Position numbers and translations under genes: made by a program
Shown here: positions 7,122 through 13,918 of the stretch, piece after piece
How positions within the stretch are numbered: the stretch's first letter is position 1
Layout of the letters: each line of letters opens with the position of its first letter
DNA from: Chloroflexota bacterium
GTDB taxonomy: Bacteria > Chloroflexota > Anaerolineae > Anaerolineales > Anaerolineaceae
Assembly (NCBI GenBank): GCA_021779955.1
Contig: JAJXZS010000002.1
Location: forward strand, 1-33,901
Direction of reading: 5' to 3'
DNA: 33,901 nucleotides
Notes under the pieces: model-generated
What the model saw: only the letters and a program-made list of their open reading frames with translations
What the model was told of the DNA's origin: nothing
Database searches by the model: none

Positions 7122-8462
7122 CTAGTACTTCAGGCTCGACCCTCCAATGAATTCGCGGGTGACGGAATCTGATGGGATCACGCTGTCATCATCCACAGGC
7201 CGGATCGTGGAAAGTAAACGGTATATCCTGTCCGAGCGGATGAAGGCATCTTCACGCAGCGGATCGTCTTTGTATTCTTTGGACCACTTTTCGAATCTTG
7301 AGAGCATCTTCGCAGAATAGAGCGGCAGCTCGAATGGCATACCGGAGTTGACAATGACGTCGGTCTCGCCGACCTTTGGGACAATGTTGCGCATTTCGCT
7401 GGCGCGCACATAATGCCAGTGCTCGAGCGTCTGGCGGGGATCGTAGGCGCGGTGTGCCGCGTCGCGGAGCATGCGCCTGATCAGCCGGATATCCGTCCAG
7501 CGGACATACTCGCCATCTTCACCTTTCATTTGCAGCAGCGGCTCAAGATAGATCTTGAATTTCAGCTCTGGCGGTACGCTCTCGGTCATCTTGGGGAACA
7601 ATCCGTGCAGCGAATCGATGAGGATGATCTCGTTTTGGCTCAGTCTCATGGGTGTGACGTTGTCTGTCCGGTGGCCGGTCTTGAAATCATAGAAAGGCAA
7701 TTTAACCTCTTCACCCCGGATCAGATGCGAAAGGTCTTCACTGATAAGGTCCAGGTCGAGCGCTTGGGGAGTCTCGAAGTCATAATCCCCAAACTCGTCT
7801 TTGGGGTGAACGTCAAGATCGTAGAAATAATTGTCCACGTTCAGGGTGACCAGCTTTAAGCCGACTTTTTCCAATCGCTGGCCTACTTTGATGGTGGTGG
7901 TTGTTTTGCCGGATGAGGATGGCCCTGTGATGATGACTACCTTTGGCTGATCTTTGGCGGATAGCATCAGTTCGACCGCCTTTTCGACATCCACATTGTA
8001 GGCTGCTTCAGATTCGGTCACGATTTGCGGATAGTCTCCGGCGTCCACCCGGGCGTTCAAGCCTGCAACCGTGTTCACGCCATGGTCTACCGCCCAATCC
8101 AATACGTGCCAGATTTTGGCCCATGGAATGTTTTCAGAAGGACGGGATACCTGTGCTTCATGCTCCTTGCGGTGCCTCGCGCGCTCGTCTCGATAGAGGA
8201 TGTAAGCTTTGGCAACGCGTGCATGCCCGCTTTCGATGAGCACTTTTTCCACCACATCTTGAATTTCCTCAATATGAGGGATGTAGCCATCGGGGTGATT
8301 TTTTTCGAGCAGCGTGACCACCTGCATCGCCAGTTGTTCCGAGGTTTCGCGGTCTCTGCCGCCAACCTCGACGGCTGCCCTGTAAATGGCATTCGTAATT
8401 CGCTCTGGCGTGAAGGGGACTACAGCGCCTGTTCGTTTGATCACCTGCGTGATTTTTCCCAT
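7122..8462 (-). CDS. ATP-cone / uridine-kinase-like fusion protein
   Basis: Residues ~1-95 are an ATP-cone domain, the nucleotide-sensing module of ribonucleotide reductase and NrdR: VIKRTGAVVPFTPERITNA, then IEEIQDVVEKVLIESGHARV and AKAYILYRDERARHR. From about residue 170 there is a P-loop kinase of the uridine kinase/phosphoribulokinase class. It has the Walker A loop GPSSSGKTT at ~180-188, NVDNYFYDLDVHPKDEFGDYDF, the acceptor-site motif PFYDFKTGHRT and the Walker-B-like strand EIILIDSLHGL. The 446-residue length reflects the fusion. I chose ATG 8462 over TTG 8486 because GGAGG lies 6 nt before it. Natural reading: a nucleoside or sugar kinase whose activity is set by ATP/dATP binding to the cone. 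The exact substrate is unknown. Confidence 0.85.
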   Translation of the reverse strand: MGKITQVIKRTGAVVPFTPERITNAIYRAAVEVGGRDRETSEQLAMQVVTLLEKNHPDGYIPHIEEIQDVVEKVLIESGHARVAKAYILYRDERARHRKEHEAQVSRPSENIPWAKIWHVLDWAVDHGVNTVAGLNARVDAGDYPQIVTESEAAYNVDVEKAVELMLSAKDQPKVVIITGPSSSGKTTTTIKVGQRLEKVGLKLVTLNVDNYFYDLDVHPKDEFGDYDFETPQALDLDLISEDLSHLIRGEEVKLPFYDFKTGHRTDNVTPMRLSQNEIILIDSLHGLFPKMTESVPPELKFKIYLEPLLQMKGEDGEYVRWTDIRLIRRMLRDAAHRAYDPRQTLEHWHYVRASEMRNIVPKVGETDVIVNSGMPFELPLYSAKMLSRFEKWSKEYKDDPLREDAFIRSDRIYRLLSTIRPVDDDSVIPSDSVTREFIGGSSLKY

Positions 8463-8513
8463 GTAACCCTCCGGCAATGTTGTCAACGTATTAAAGATCG
8501 TGCTGCTCAGATA

Positions 8514-8519
8514 ATTATA
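8514..8519 (-). promoter_or_regulatory. Candidate -10 element of the kinase operon
   Basis: The minus strand reads TATAAT at 8519-8514, 52 nt before the kinase ATG. No good -35 hexamer is seen at 16-18 nt, so this is a weak proposal. Confidence 0.35.
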
Positions 8520-8567
8520 CTTAAGAATACCGCCGGCGTGGTTCGCAAGGGGGCAGGCAGGCTGATC

Positions 8568-9878
8568 TTAAGGGGTGGGAGTGATCGATGGAAGGATCGG
8601 CGAACTGGTGGTAGTGGGAGTAGCTGCTGTTGGATCCGATTTTGTTTTGAATAATTCCACTTTATCGGCGCTTGCCACAAAAACGTTTCCGTCCACGTTA
8701 TAGACACCGGCTGGGCATGCGTCGGTCGAGATGGCGTTCTCGATCGCCGTTTGGATCACACTAGTATTAGCTTGATCGCTTTCGGGCAGAGGTCCAAGTT
8801 GGCAGGCCTGGGCGGCGGGGAAGTTATCCTTGTTCTGCACGATCAGATCCACCATGGCATTGCTGGCCGTATCTCGCGGCAAGTTGAAGCGGTTGTAGCC
8901 CGGGGAAAATACCGAAGGGGTCCAGGTGGCTTCGGCGTAATTGTATGCTTCGAATATGGCTTGCATGGGGCGCCCCTCGGGATCTTTGTAGTTCTGCAAG
9001 ATCTGGATGCCGGACTGGGTGGCAGGCCAGATGCCAAAGGGCAGGGCGAGCATGTTGCCGAGCCGTGGCACGAGATCGGAACGTCCGACCCGCTCCAGGA
9101 AATTGCGCAGCGCATAATCGTTTTGCCTGAGCTGGTCGACGATATCGGCGTTTTTGGTGATATCCAATTCCACATGCTGGTAGGTGTGGTTGTAGGGCAT
9201 CACACCATGATCGATCCCCCAGGCGATCGTCTGGCCGAACTTGTCCATCCAGGCGTTGCCTTCGCCCAGGATGAAGCGGTCGCCGGCCTGAACATCGGCG
9301 TAATATTTATCGCCCATGATCATGAAGATGGCTGCTGAAAATCCAAAATCCGGATGCGACTGCGAGAAGGACCAAAGGACTCCCAGGCCCGAATCGGTAT
9401 TTGGAGTTCCATCGGCGTTGATATAGAGTTGATTGGCGAACAGGCCGTCGTCAAGTGTGATGACCAGCGGTTTCCTGCCCTCGGGGACCACAAAAGAACC
9501 GTCCAGCCAGCTTTGCAGCGATACCAGGCTGAACCCGGCGTCATATAACTTTTGGATCTGGTTGCCGAAATCCTCCAGGCGCGTCTTGGTAGCCGTGGAC
9601 TTTTCGACGTCGTTTGGCACGAACTCGTGGTAGAGAAGCAGCGGCGCCTGCAGATTGCCTGTCCATACCGTGGCTGTCAGATAGAACGGGATCTCTGTAG
9701 GCGTGGGGGTGGTTGTTGGCGTTGGGATCGGAGTGGTGGTTGGCGTGTCTGTAGCCGTGGCGGTGACGGTAACTTTTGGCAGCGGCGCAATGGCATTCGC
9801 CACAGAACACCCGGTCAGCGCCAGGATGAGGGTGAGAGAGGTGATCGCTGCTGAAATAGGGTGATGGTGACGATTCAT
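8568..9878 (-). CDS. Polysaccharide deacetylase (NodB-like) lipoprotein
   Basis: The true start is ATG 9878, which gives a lipoprotein signal peptide (MNRHHHPISAAITS, a hydrophobic core, lipobox LTGC with C24). The frame stays open upstream only through non-coding sequence. A Pro/Thr linker (about 40-64) separates the anchor from the catalytic domain. NodB-type motifs are VITLDDGLF (D143-D144), HTYQH (H231, H235; metal ligands) and ALPFGIWP (substrate groove). The family removes N- or O-acetyl groups from polysaccharides such as peptidoglycan or exopolysaccharide; here it would act outside the membrane. The C terminus is another Thr/Pro-rich tail. Length is 436 residues. It lies 105 nt upstream of the kinase gene on the same strand. 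Confidence 0.85.
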   Translation of the reverse strand: MNRHHHPISAAITSLTLILALTGCSVANAIAPLPKVTVTATATDTPTTTPIPTPTTTPTPTEIPFYLTATVWTGNLQAPLLLYHEFVPNDVEKSTATKTRLEDFGNQIQKLYDAGFSLVSLQSWLDGSFVVPEGRKPLVITLDDGLFANQLYINADGTPNTDSGLGVLWSFSQSHPDFGFSAAIFMIMGDKYYADVQAGDRFILGEGNAWMDKFGQTIAWGIDHGVMPYNHTYQHVELDITKNADIVDQLRQNDYALRNFLERVGRSDLVPRLGNMLALPFGIWPATQSGIQILQNYKDPEGRPMQAIFEAYNYAEATWTPSVFSPGYNRFNLPRDTASNAMVDLIVQNKDNFPAAQACQLGPLPESDQANTSVIQTAIENAISTDACPAGVYNVDGNVFVASADKVELFKTKSDPTAATPTTTSSPILPSITPTP

Positions 9879-9911
9879 AGAGGTCCCTTTTTCTCCCAAA
9901 AGATTGGCTTC

Positions 9912-9917
9912 ATTATA
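9912..9917 (-). promoter_or_regulatory. Candidate -10 element of the deacetylase gene
   Basis: TATAAT is read on the minus strand 33 nt before the ATG at 9878. A purine-rich ribosome-binding region (GGGAGAAAAAGGGA) lies between them. No clear -35 hexamer is present. Confidence 0.4.
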
Positions 9918-10046
9918 TCTGCAACTGGTCCTTTTTGACGAGGATAGAGACATGAATGTTCCCATGGATCGGGGAATTCGATGGGGTTTACTCGAGCGGA
10001 TATCTCCGGTCAATACAAAATGAGGGGGTAGAAGAGCGAAAGACGG

Positions 10047-10190
10047 TTTGTCATTCTGAACGAAGTAAAGAATCTTCACTAACTCGTGCAGGCTATGCAG
10101 TCTACGCAAGTATGAGTCATACGAGAGCAAGCTGAAGATCCTCTGCTCGGGTAGTCTGGAGGCTCCGGACGACTTGCGCGCTTGCCACGC
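10047..10190. repeat. Copy of a dispersed intergenic repeat
   Basis: This non-coding stretch contains GTCATTCTGAACGAAGTAAA followed by GAATCTTC, and later GAAGATCCTCTGCTCGGG. From memory, sequences of the form GTCATTCTGA-CGAAG-GAAGAATC are a common dispersed intergenic motif in environmental bacterial genomes, where they are often mistranslated as short proteins. Only one copy is visible in this window, so its repeat nature is from general knowledge. The rest of 9879-10195 shows no gene. Confidence 0.45.
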
Positions 10191-10195
10191 TTGGA

Positions 10196-10230
10196 TACAA
10201 AAGGTCCGAGCGCTTCGGCACTCAGACCTT
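10196..10230 (-). terminator. Intrinsic terminator of dcd
   Basis: On the minus strand AAGGTCTGAGTGC - CGAA - GCGCTCGGACCTT forms a 13-bp stem with two U-G pairs and a 4-nt loop, followed by TTTTGT. It lies 41 nt beyond the dcd stop. Confidence 0.75.
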
Positions 10231-10271
10231 AATCATGTTCATGGTTTACTCAACCAATGCTGCTGCGATTC

Positions 10272-10826
10272 TCATACTTTTGGCAGCAGGATGGTCTGCT
10301 GCTTCTGGTATTTGCCCTTCCGGTCTGCGTAAGACACCTCGCAAACCTCGTCGCCTTCGAAGAAAAGCACCTGCGAGATGCCCTCGTTGGCGTAGATTTT
10401 CGCAGGCAGCGGTGTTGTGTTCGAAATCTCGAGGGTAACGTAGCCTTCCCATTCTGGCTCGAACGGGGTGACGTTGACGATGATGCCGCAGCGGGCATAT
10501 GTGCTTTTGCCAACGCAGATCGTAAGAACCCCGCGGGGGATCCGAAAATACTCCACCGTCCGCGCCAGCGCGAAGGAATTCGGCGGGATGATGCACACAT
10601 CGCCCTTGAAATCGACCATCGAGCGCTGGTCGAAATTCTTGGGGTCAACGATGGCACTGTACACGTTGGTGAAGATCTTGAATTCGTCTGCCACGCGGAT
10701 GTCATAGCCGTAGGAAGACAGCCCGTACGAGACACACCCGTTTCGCACCTGGTTCTCGACAAATGGCTCGATCATCTTCTGTTCCTGCGCCATCCTGCGA
10801 ATCCAACTGTCTGACTTCAAGCCCAT
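10272..10826 (-). CDS. dcd: dCTP deaminase
   Basis: Dcd deaminates dCTP to dUTP, the first step from dCTP towards dTTP. The 184-residue protein has [12 protein letters not shown], the nucleotide-binding [16 protein letters not shown] at about 106-121, and VTLEISN with the probable catalytic E133. The tail ends [13 protein letters not shown], typical of the trimeric dUTPase-fold deaminases. The ATG at 10826 has AAAGGG 8-13 nt upstream. It lies 48 nt after the formiminotransferase gene on the same strand, so the two may be co-transcribed. The terminator downstream ends the unit. Confidence 0.93.
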   Translation of the reverse strand: MGLKSDSWIRRMAQEQKMIEPFVENQVRNGCVSYGLSSYGYDIRVADEFKIFTNVYSAIVDPKNFDQRSMVDFKGDVCIIPPNSFALARTVEYFRIPRGVLTICVGKSTYARCGIIVNVTPFEPEWEGYVTLEISNTTPLPAKIYANEGISQVLFFEGDEVCEVSYADRKGKYQKQQTILLPKV

Positions 10827-10874
10827 GTCACTGCCCTTTCTTAGGAGTAATCGCGTGTTGATGCTATACCGATG

Positions 10875-12416
10875 CTATAGCTCGATCCCGGCTCGTTCTG
10901 CCAGGATATCGGCGATTTGTTCACTGATCTGACCGGGGATCACCTTTAGCGCGTCAATTTCATCCAGGATGTTCGCGACGCTCTCTGGATTCTTGAGGTT
11001 TTTCAGATTGATGCGGACGTTCAGCACCGCGGAGTGAAAACCGGCAATGGCGCATTCGGCTGCGCTTGCCCCATCCGAGATGGCGTTGATATTGCCATAC
11101 TTGACAGCCGTCAGCGCCAGGTTCATCACCTGCACCGCCAGTCGAGCGGTCACGGCTGGAGCTTTGATCGCTATGACGGTGGCCTTTTCGAGGGCATCCT
11201 CGCGCGCCTGCTGCTGCTCGATCGTGTCTTTGGGCATCCTGGCGGCTGCCATATATCGGTCAAAAGCTGCGGCGTCTTCCTGCACGGCGAGTTTGAGCCT
11301 TTCACCCAATTCGTCAGCCTTCATCACCATTTCGCTGATCTCGGTTTCGACATTGAGGTATTTCTTCTTGCCAAGTGTCAGCCGACCAACCATGCTCACC
11401 AGGGCAGCGCCTTCAGCAGCGGTGTATGCAGCGGCAGATCCTCCACCCGGAGTGGCGTTCGCGCTGGCAAGCTGCTCGAGGAAATCGGGCAGCAATTCTT
11501 CCTTTGTGCCCACTTCGCCCATGACTTCGTACAGGCGGCTTTCGAGAATTTGTGCCGGCTCGAACTCGTCAAGTTGGGTGTACCAGACCGCAGCATCGAC
11601 CATGGCTTCCTGCGGCACCAGGCCGACCAGTTCGCAATGGTGGATGGCTTCGCCGTAGCGGGCAGCTTCGCGGCGCACAAACTCAACGACGCGGGCGATG
11701 GGTGTGTGCCGGTAGTTGGTCAGGTTCATGGATACCTGGGCTCTGCCCTCGACCATCACGCCCATGGCTTTGACGTAGCGCAGGCCGCCTGAAGAATTGC
11801 GCACGGCCTTGGCAATCTTTTGCGCAACGCTTATGTCATTCGTCGTGAGATAGATATTGTAGGCGACCAGTGGCGCCCGGGCGCCGATTACGGTGGCACC
11901 CGCGGGGGTTACCCTGGCAGGACCGAAATCAGGCTGGCGCTCGGGTTTGACGCCGATCTCCTCTTTGAGAAGTTCGTACTGTCCTTTGCGAATATTCTCG
12001 AGATTCTGACGTTCTGGAGTGGTAGCGGCTTCTTCGTACAGGTAAACCGGTATACCGAGCTCGGAGCCCACTCGCTTGCCAAGTGTTCGGGCAAGCTCGA
12101 TGCAGTCGGCCATGGTGATTCCGCTGATCGGCACAAACGGGACAACGTCCGTGGCGCCAATGCGCGGATGCGCACCCGTATGCTCATCCAGGTTGATCAG
12201 TTCGGCAGCCTTTTTGATCGAGCGAAAGGCTGCTTCGACAACGCCTTCTGGCGATCCAACATAGGTGATTACACTCCGGTTGTGATCCATATCGGAATGG
12301 CGATCCAGGATATGCACATCGCCAACCGATTGGATAGCAGCCATGATCTGCTCGACTACTTCGAGCCGCCTTGCTTCGGAGTAATTCGGAATACATTCGA
12401 CCAACGGGACAGACAT
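10875..12416 (-). CDS. Bifunctional glutamate formimidoyltransferase / formimidoyltetrahydrofolate cyclodeaminase
   Basis: The N-terminal ~300 residues match glutamate formimidoyltransferase (VPLVECIPNYSEARR, GAHPRIGATDVVPFVP, MVEGRAQVSMNLTNY). The C-terminal ~200 residues match the cyclodeaminase domain (ASANATPGGGSAAAYTAAEGAALVSMV as its start region, and SDGASAAECAIAGFHSAVLNV). The protein moves a formimino group from formimino-glutamate to tetrahydrofolate and then releases ammonia to give 5,10-methenyl-THF, linking histidine breakdown to the one-carbon pool. The preferred start ATG 12416 follows GAGGTG at 5 nt; GTG 12422 is an alternative. No other histidine-degradation gene is in the window. 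The window's folate gene folD would use the methenyl-THF product. Confidence 0.92.
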   Translation of the reverse strand: MSVPLVECIPNYSEARRLEVVEQIMAAIQSVGDVHILDRHSDMDHNRSVITYVGSPEGVVEAAFRSIKKAAELINLDEHTGAHPRIGATDVVPFVPISGITMADCIELARTLGKRVGSELGIPVYLYEEAATTPERQNLENIRKGQYELLKEEIGVKPERQPDFGPARVTPAGATVIGARAPLVAYNIYLTTNDISVAQKIAKAVRNSSGGLRYVKAMGVMVEGRAQVSMNLTNYRHTPIARVVEFVRREAARYGEAIHHCELVGLVPQEAMVDAAVWYTQLDEFEPAQILESRLYEVMGEVGTKEELLPDFLEQLASANATPGGGSAAAYTAAEGAALVSMVGRLTLGKKKYLNVETEISEMVMKADELGERLKLAVQEDAAAFDRYMAAARMPKDTIEQQQAREDALEKATVIAIKAPAVTARLAVQVMNLALTAVKYGNINAISDGASAAECAIAGFHSAVLNVRINLKNLKNPESVANILDEIDALKVIPGQISEQIADILAERAGIEL

Positions 12417-12506
12417 GAACACCTCGATCAGGATGAGATATACTAATTATACTTGAACGGGGGCTTCTCCCGTCCTTTCTTTTTGCTCAAGGAAGGAGCA
12501 AAGACC

Positions 12507-13166
12507 ATGTGTGGAAGATATACCATTACTCTCGACCCCGGCGATTTTGAGCTGGAGCTTGGGGTGGGGGACTTTCCGAGTGATTTCGAAAAGCGCTATA
12601 ACGTTGCTCCCACGCAACAGGTGGCCGTCGTTCGGGATCCCGAGTCGCGCAAAGTGGAATGGCTGAAATGGGGACTGATCCCGTATTGGGCCAAAGATCC
12701 GGCGATCGGGGCGCGAATGATCAATGCGCGCAGCGAAACTTTGGCCGAGAAGCCATCCTTCAAGCAGTCGTTTCTGAAACGCCGCTGCCTGATCCTGGCA
12801 GACGGTTTTTTCGAATGGCAGAAGAATGAGGGCAAAGCTTCGACGCCTTATTACGTCAAACTCCGCAGCAGCAAACCGTTTGCGTTCGCCGGCTTGTGGG
12901 ACCGCTGGCATCCCTCAGACGACATCGACGTGGTCAGCTGCACCATCATTACCTGCCCGCCAAATGAACTGATTGCTCCCATCCATGACCGCATGCCGGT
13001 GATGTTTGGCAAGGACACGCTCTGGAATTGGCTCCAGCCCGCTCCCGTGGAGGAACTTGAAAAGCAGCTCCAGCCTTATCCCTCCGAACTCATGCAGGCT
13101 TACCCGATCTCCAAGATGATCAATAACGCTCAATTTGACTCTCCTGAAGTCCTGCGCCCGGCGTAG
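12507..13166 (+). CDS. SRAP domain protein (abasic-site crosslinking, YedK/HMCES family)
   Basis: The protein starts MCGRYT, which puts the catalytic cysteine at position 2; after Met removal it forms a thiazolidine link with abasic sites in single-stranded DNA. The other family residues are present: N73 (INARSE), E103 (GFFEWQ) and H160 (IHDRMPV). Length is 219 residues, normal for the family. The start is fixed by the required C2 and by GGAAGGAG at 12491-12498; the frame is open further upstream but that part is not coding. It is divergent from the formimidoyltransferase gene and followed by rplI. Confidence 0.94.
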   Translation: MCGRYTITLDPGDFELELGVGDFPSDFEKRYNVAPTQQVAVVRDPESRKVEWLKWGLIPYWAKDPAIGARMINARSETLAEKPSFKQSFLKRRCLILADGFFEWQKNEGKASTPYYVKLRSSKPFAFAGLWDRWHPSDDIDVVSCTIITCPPNELIAPIHDRMPVMFGKDTLWNWLQPAPVEELEKQLQPYPSELMQAYPISKMINNAQFDSPEVLRPA

Positions 13167-13181
13167 TCTGCCGGCTTTGGA

Positions 13182-13210
13182 TTGACCATCCGCCCATCCT
13201 AAGGTAAAAT
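13182..13210 (+). promoter_or_regulatory. Sigma-70-type promoter of rplI
   Basis: TTGACC (13182-13187), a 17-nt spacer and TAAAAT (13205-13210) sit 64 nt before the rplI start. The same two hexamers with the same spacing precede the tRNA-Glu gene. Confidence 0.75.
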
Positions 13211-13217
13211 CCAACCT

Positions 13218-13241
13218 GCATGCGTTGTACCCTTCGCATGC
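13218..13241 (+). promoter_or_regulatory. Inverted repeat in the rplI 5' leader
   Basis: GCATGCG - N10 - CGCATGC lies just downstream of the predicted transcription start. It could be an RNA hairpin or a DNA operator; each arm is itself partly palindromic (GCATGC). The function is unknown. Confidence 0.4.
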
Positions 13242-13273
13242 CTAATCAAATTCTCGAAAGGGCTTGAAAAAAA

Positions 13274-13837
13274 ATGAAAGTTTTGTTGCTGAAAGACGTG
13301 TACAAGCTTGGCCACGCCGGTGAAGTCAAGAAGGTTGCCGATGGTTATGGGCGCAATTACCTCATGATGCAAGGGTTGGCGGTACTGGCGACCCCCGGCG
13401 CATTGAAGACCGTGGACCGCATCAAAACCAAGGCGGCAGTCACTCGCGCTGCCCTGAATCAGGAAATGGGCGGACTTGCCGGACAGATCGAAGGACTCGA
13501 ATTGGTCTTTACGAGCAAGGCGGGTGAAACCGGAAAGCTTTACGGTTCAATCACTGCGCAGATGATCATCGATGCCGTCAACCAGAAACTTGGCACCAAG
13601 CTCGAGCGTCACCAGGTGGAAGCCGAACCGATCCGCACCCTGGGTGAACACCCGGCTCATATACAACTGACCGTTGACCTGACCCCCAAGGTCAAAGTGC
13701 AGGTTTATCGCGAAGGCGAAGTGCCGGTAACCGAAGCCCCCAAAGCTGAGGCTGCCAAACCCGCAGCTGCGGCTGAAGCTCCAGTTGCAGCCGAAGAAGC
13801 TCCTTCCGAACCGGAAGCGCCTGCCGAGATCGCCTGA
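13274..13837 (+). CDS. rplI: 50S ribosomal protein L9 with Ala/Pro/Glu tail
   Basis: The start MKVLLLKDVYKLGHAGEVKKV, residues 1-20, is the L9 N-terminal domain, which binds 23S rRNA at the L1 stalk base. The C-terminal domain includes KLYGSITAQMI and IRTLGEHPAHIQLTVDLTPKVKVQV. The protein is 187 residues, about 40 longer than usual, because of an Ala/Pro/Glu-rich tail after residue ~150. The ATG follows AAAGGG with an A-rich spacer. It stands alone here, without the rpsF-ssb-rpsR neighbours that usually accompany it, and has its own promoter and a terminator-like hairpin 24 nt after the stop. Confidence 0.94.
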   Translation: MKVLLLKDVYKLGHAGEVKKVADGYGRNYLMMQGLAVLATPGALKTVDRIKTKAAVTRAALNQEMGGLAGQIEGLELVFTSKAGETGKLYGSITAQMIIDAVNQKLGTKLERHQVEAEPIRTLGEHPAHIQLTVDLTPKVKVQVYREGEVPVTEAPKAEAAKPAAAAEAPVAAEEAPSEPEAPAEIA

Positions 13838-13860
13838 GAACCAACAATTGGCTACTAAAC

Positions 13861-13903
13861 AAAGACCGGCCATTCAGCCTTGGGGGCTGGCTGACCGGTC
13901 TTT
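13861..13903 (+). terminator. Terminator-like hairpin after rplI, abutting the next gene
   Basis: AAAGACCGG (13861-13869) pairs perfectly with CCGGTCTTT (13895-13903). An inner stem CAGCC/GGCTG (13875-13879 with 13885-13889) strengthens it. The terminal TTT runs directly into ATG 13904, 15 nt before the preferred start of the RodZ-like gene. It may act as a terminator or as an attenuator for read-through. Confidence 0.65.
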
Positions 13904-13918
13904 ATGCACAAATTTAGA

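Noticed and set aside
8470-8490. TTGACA on the minus strand before the kinase gene as a -35 element
   Set aside because: It overlaps the leader and ribosome-binding region and has no -10 at the right distance downstream.
9879-10130. N-terminal extension of the deacetylase
   Set aside because: It translates the dispersed intergenic repeat and leader; the signal peptide and lipobox place the start at 9878.
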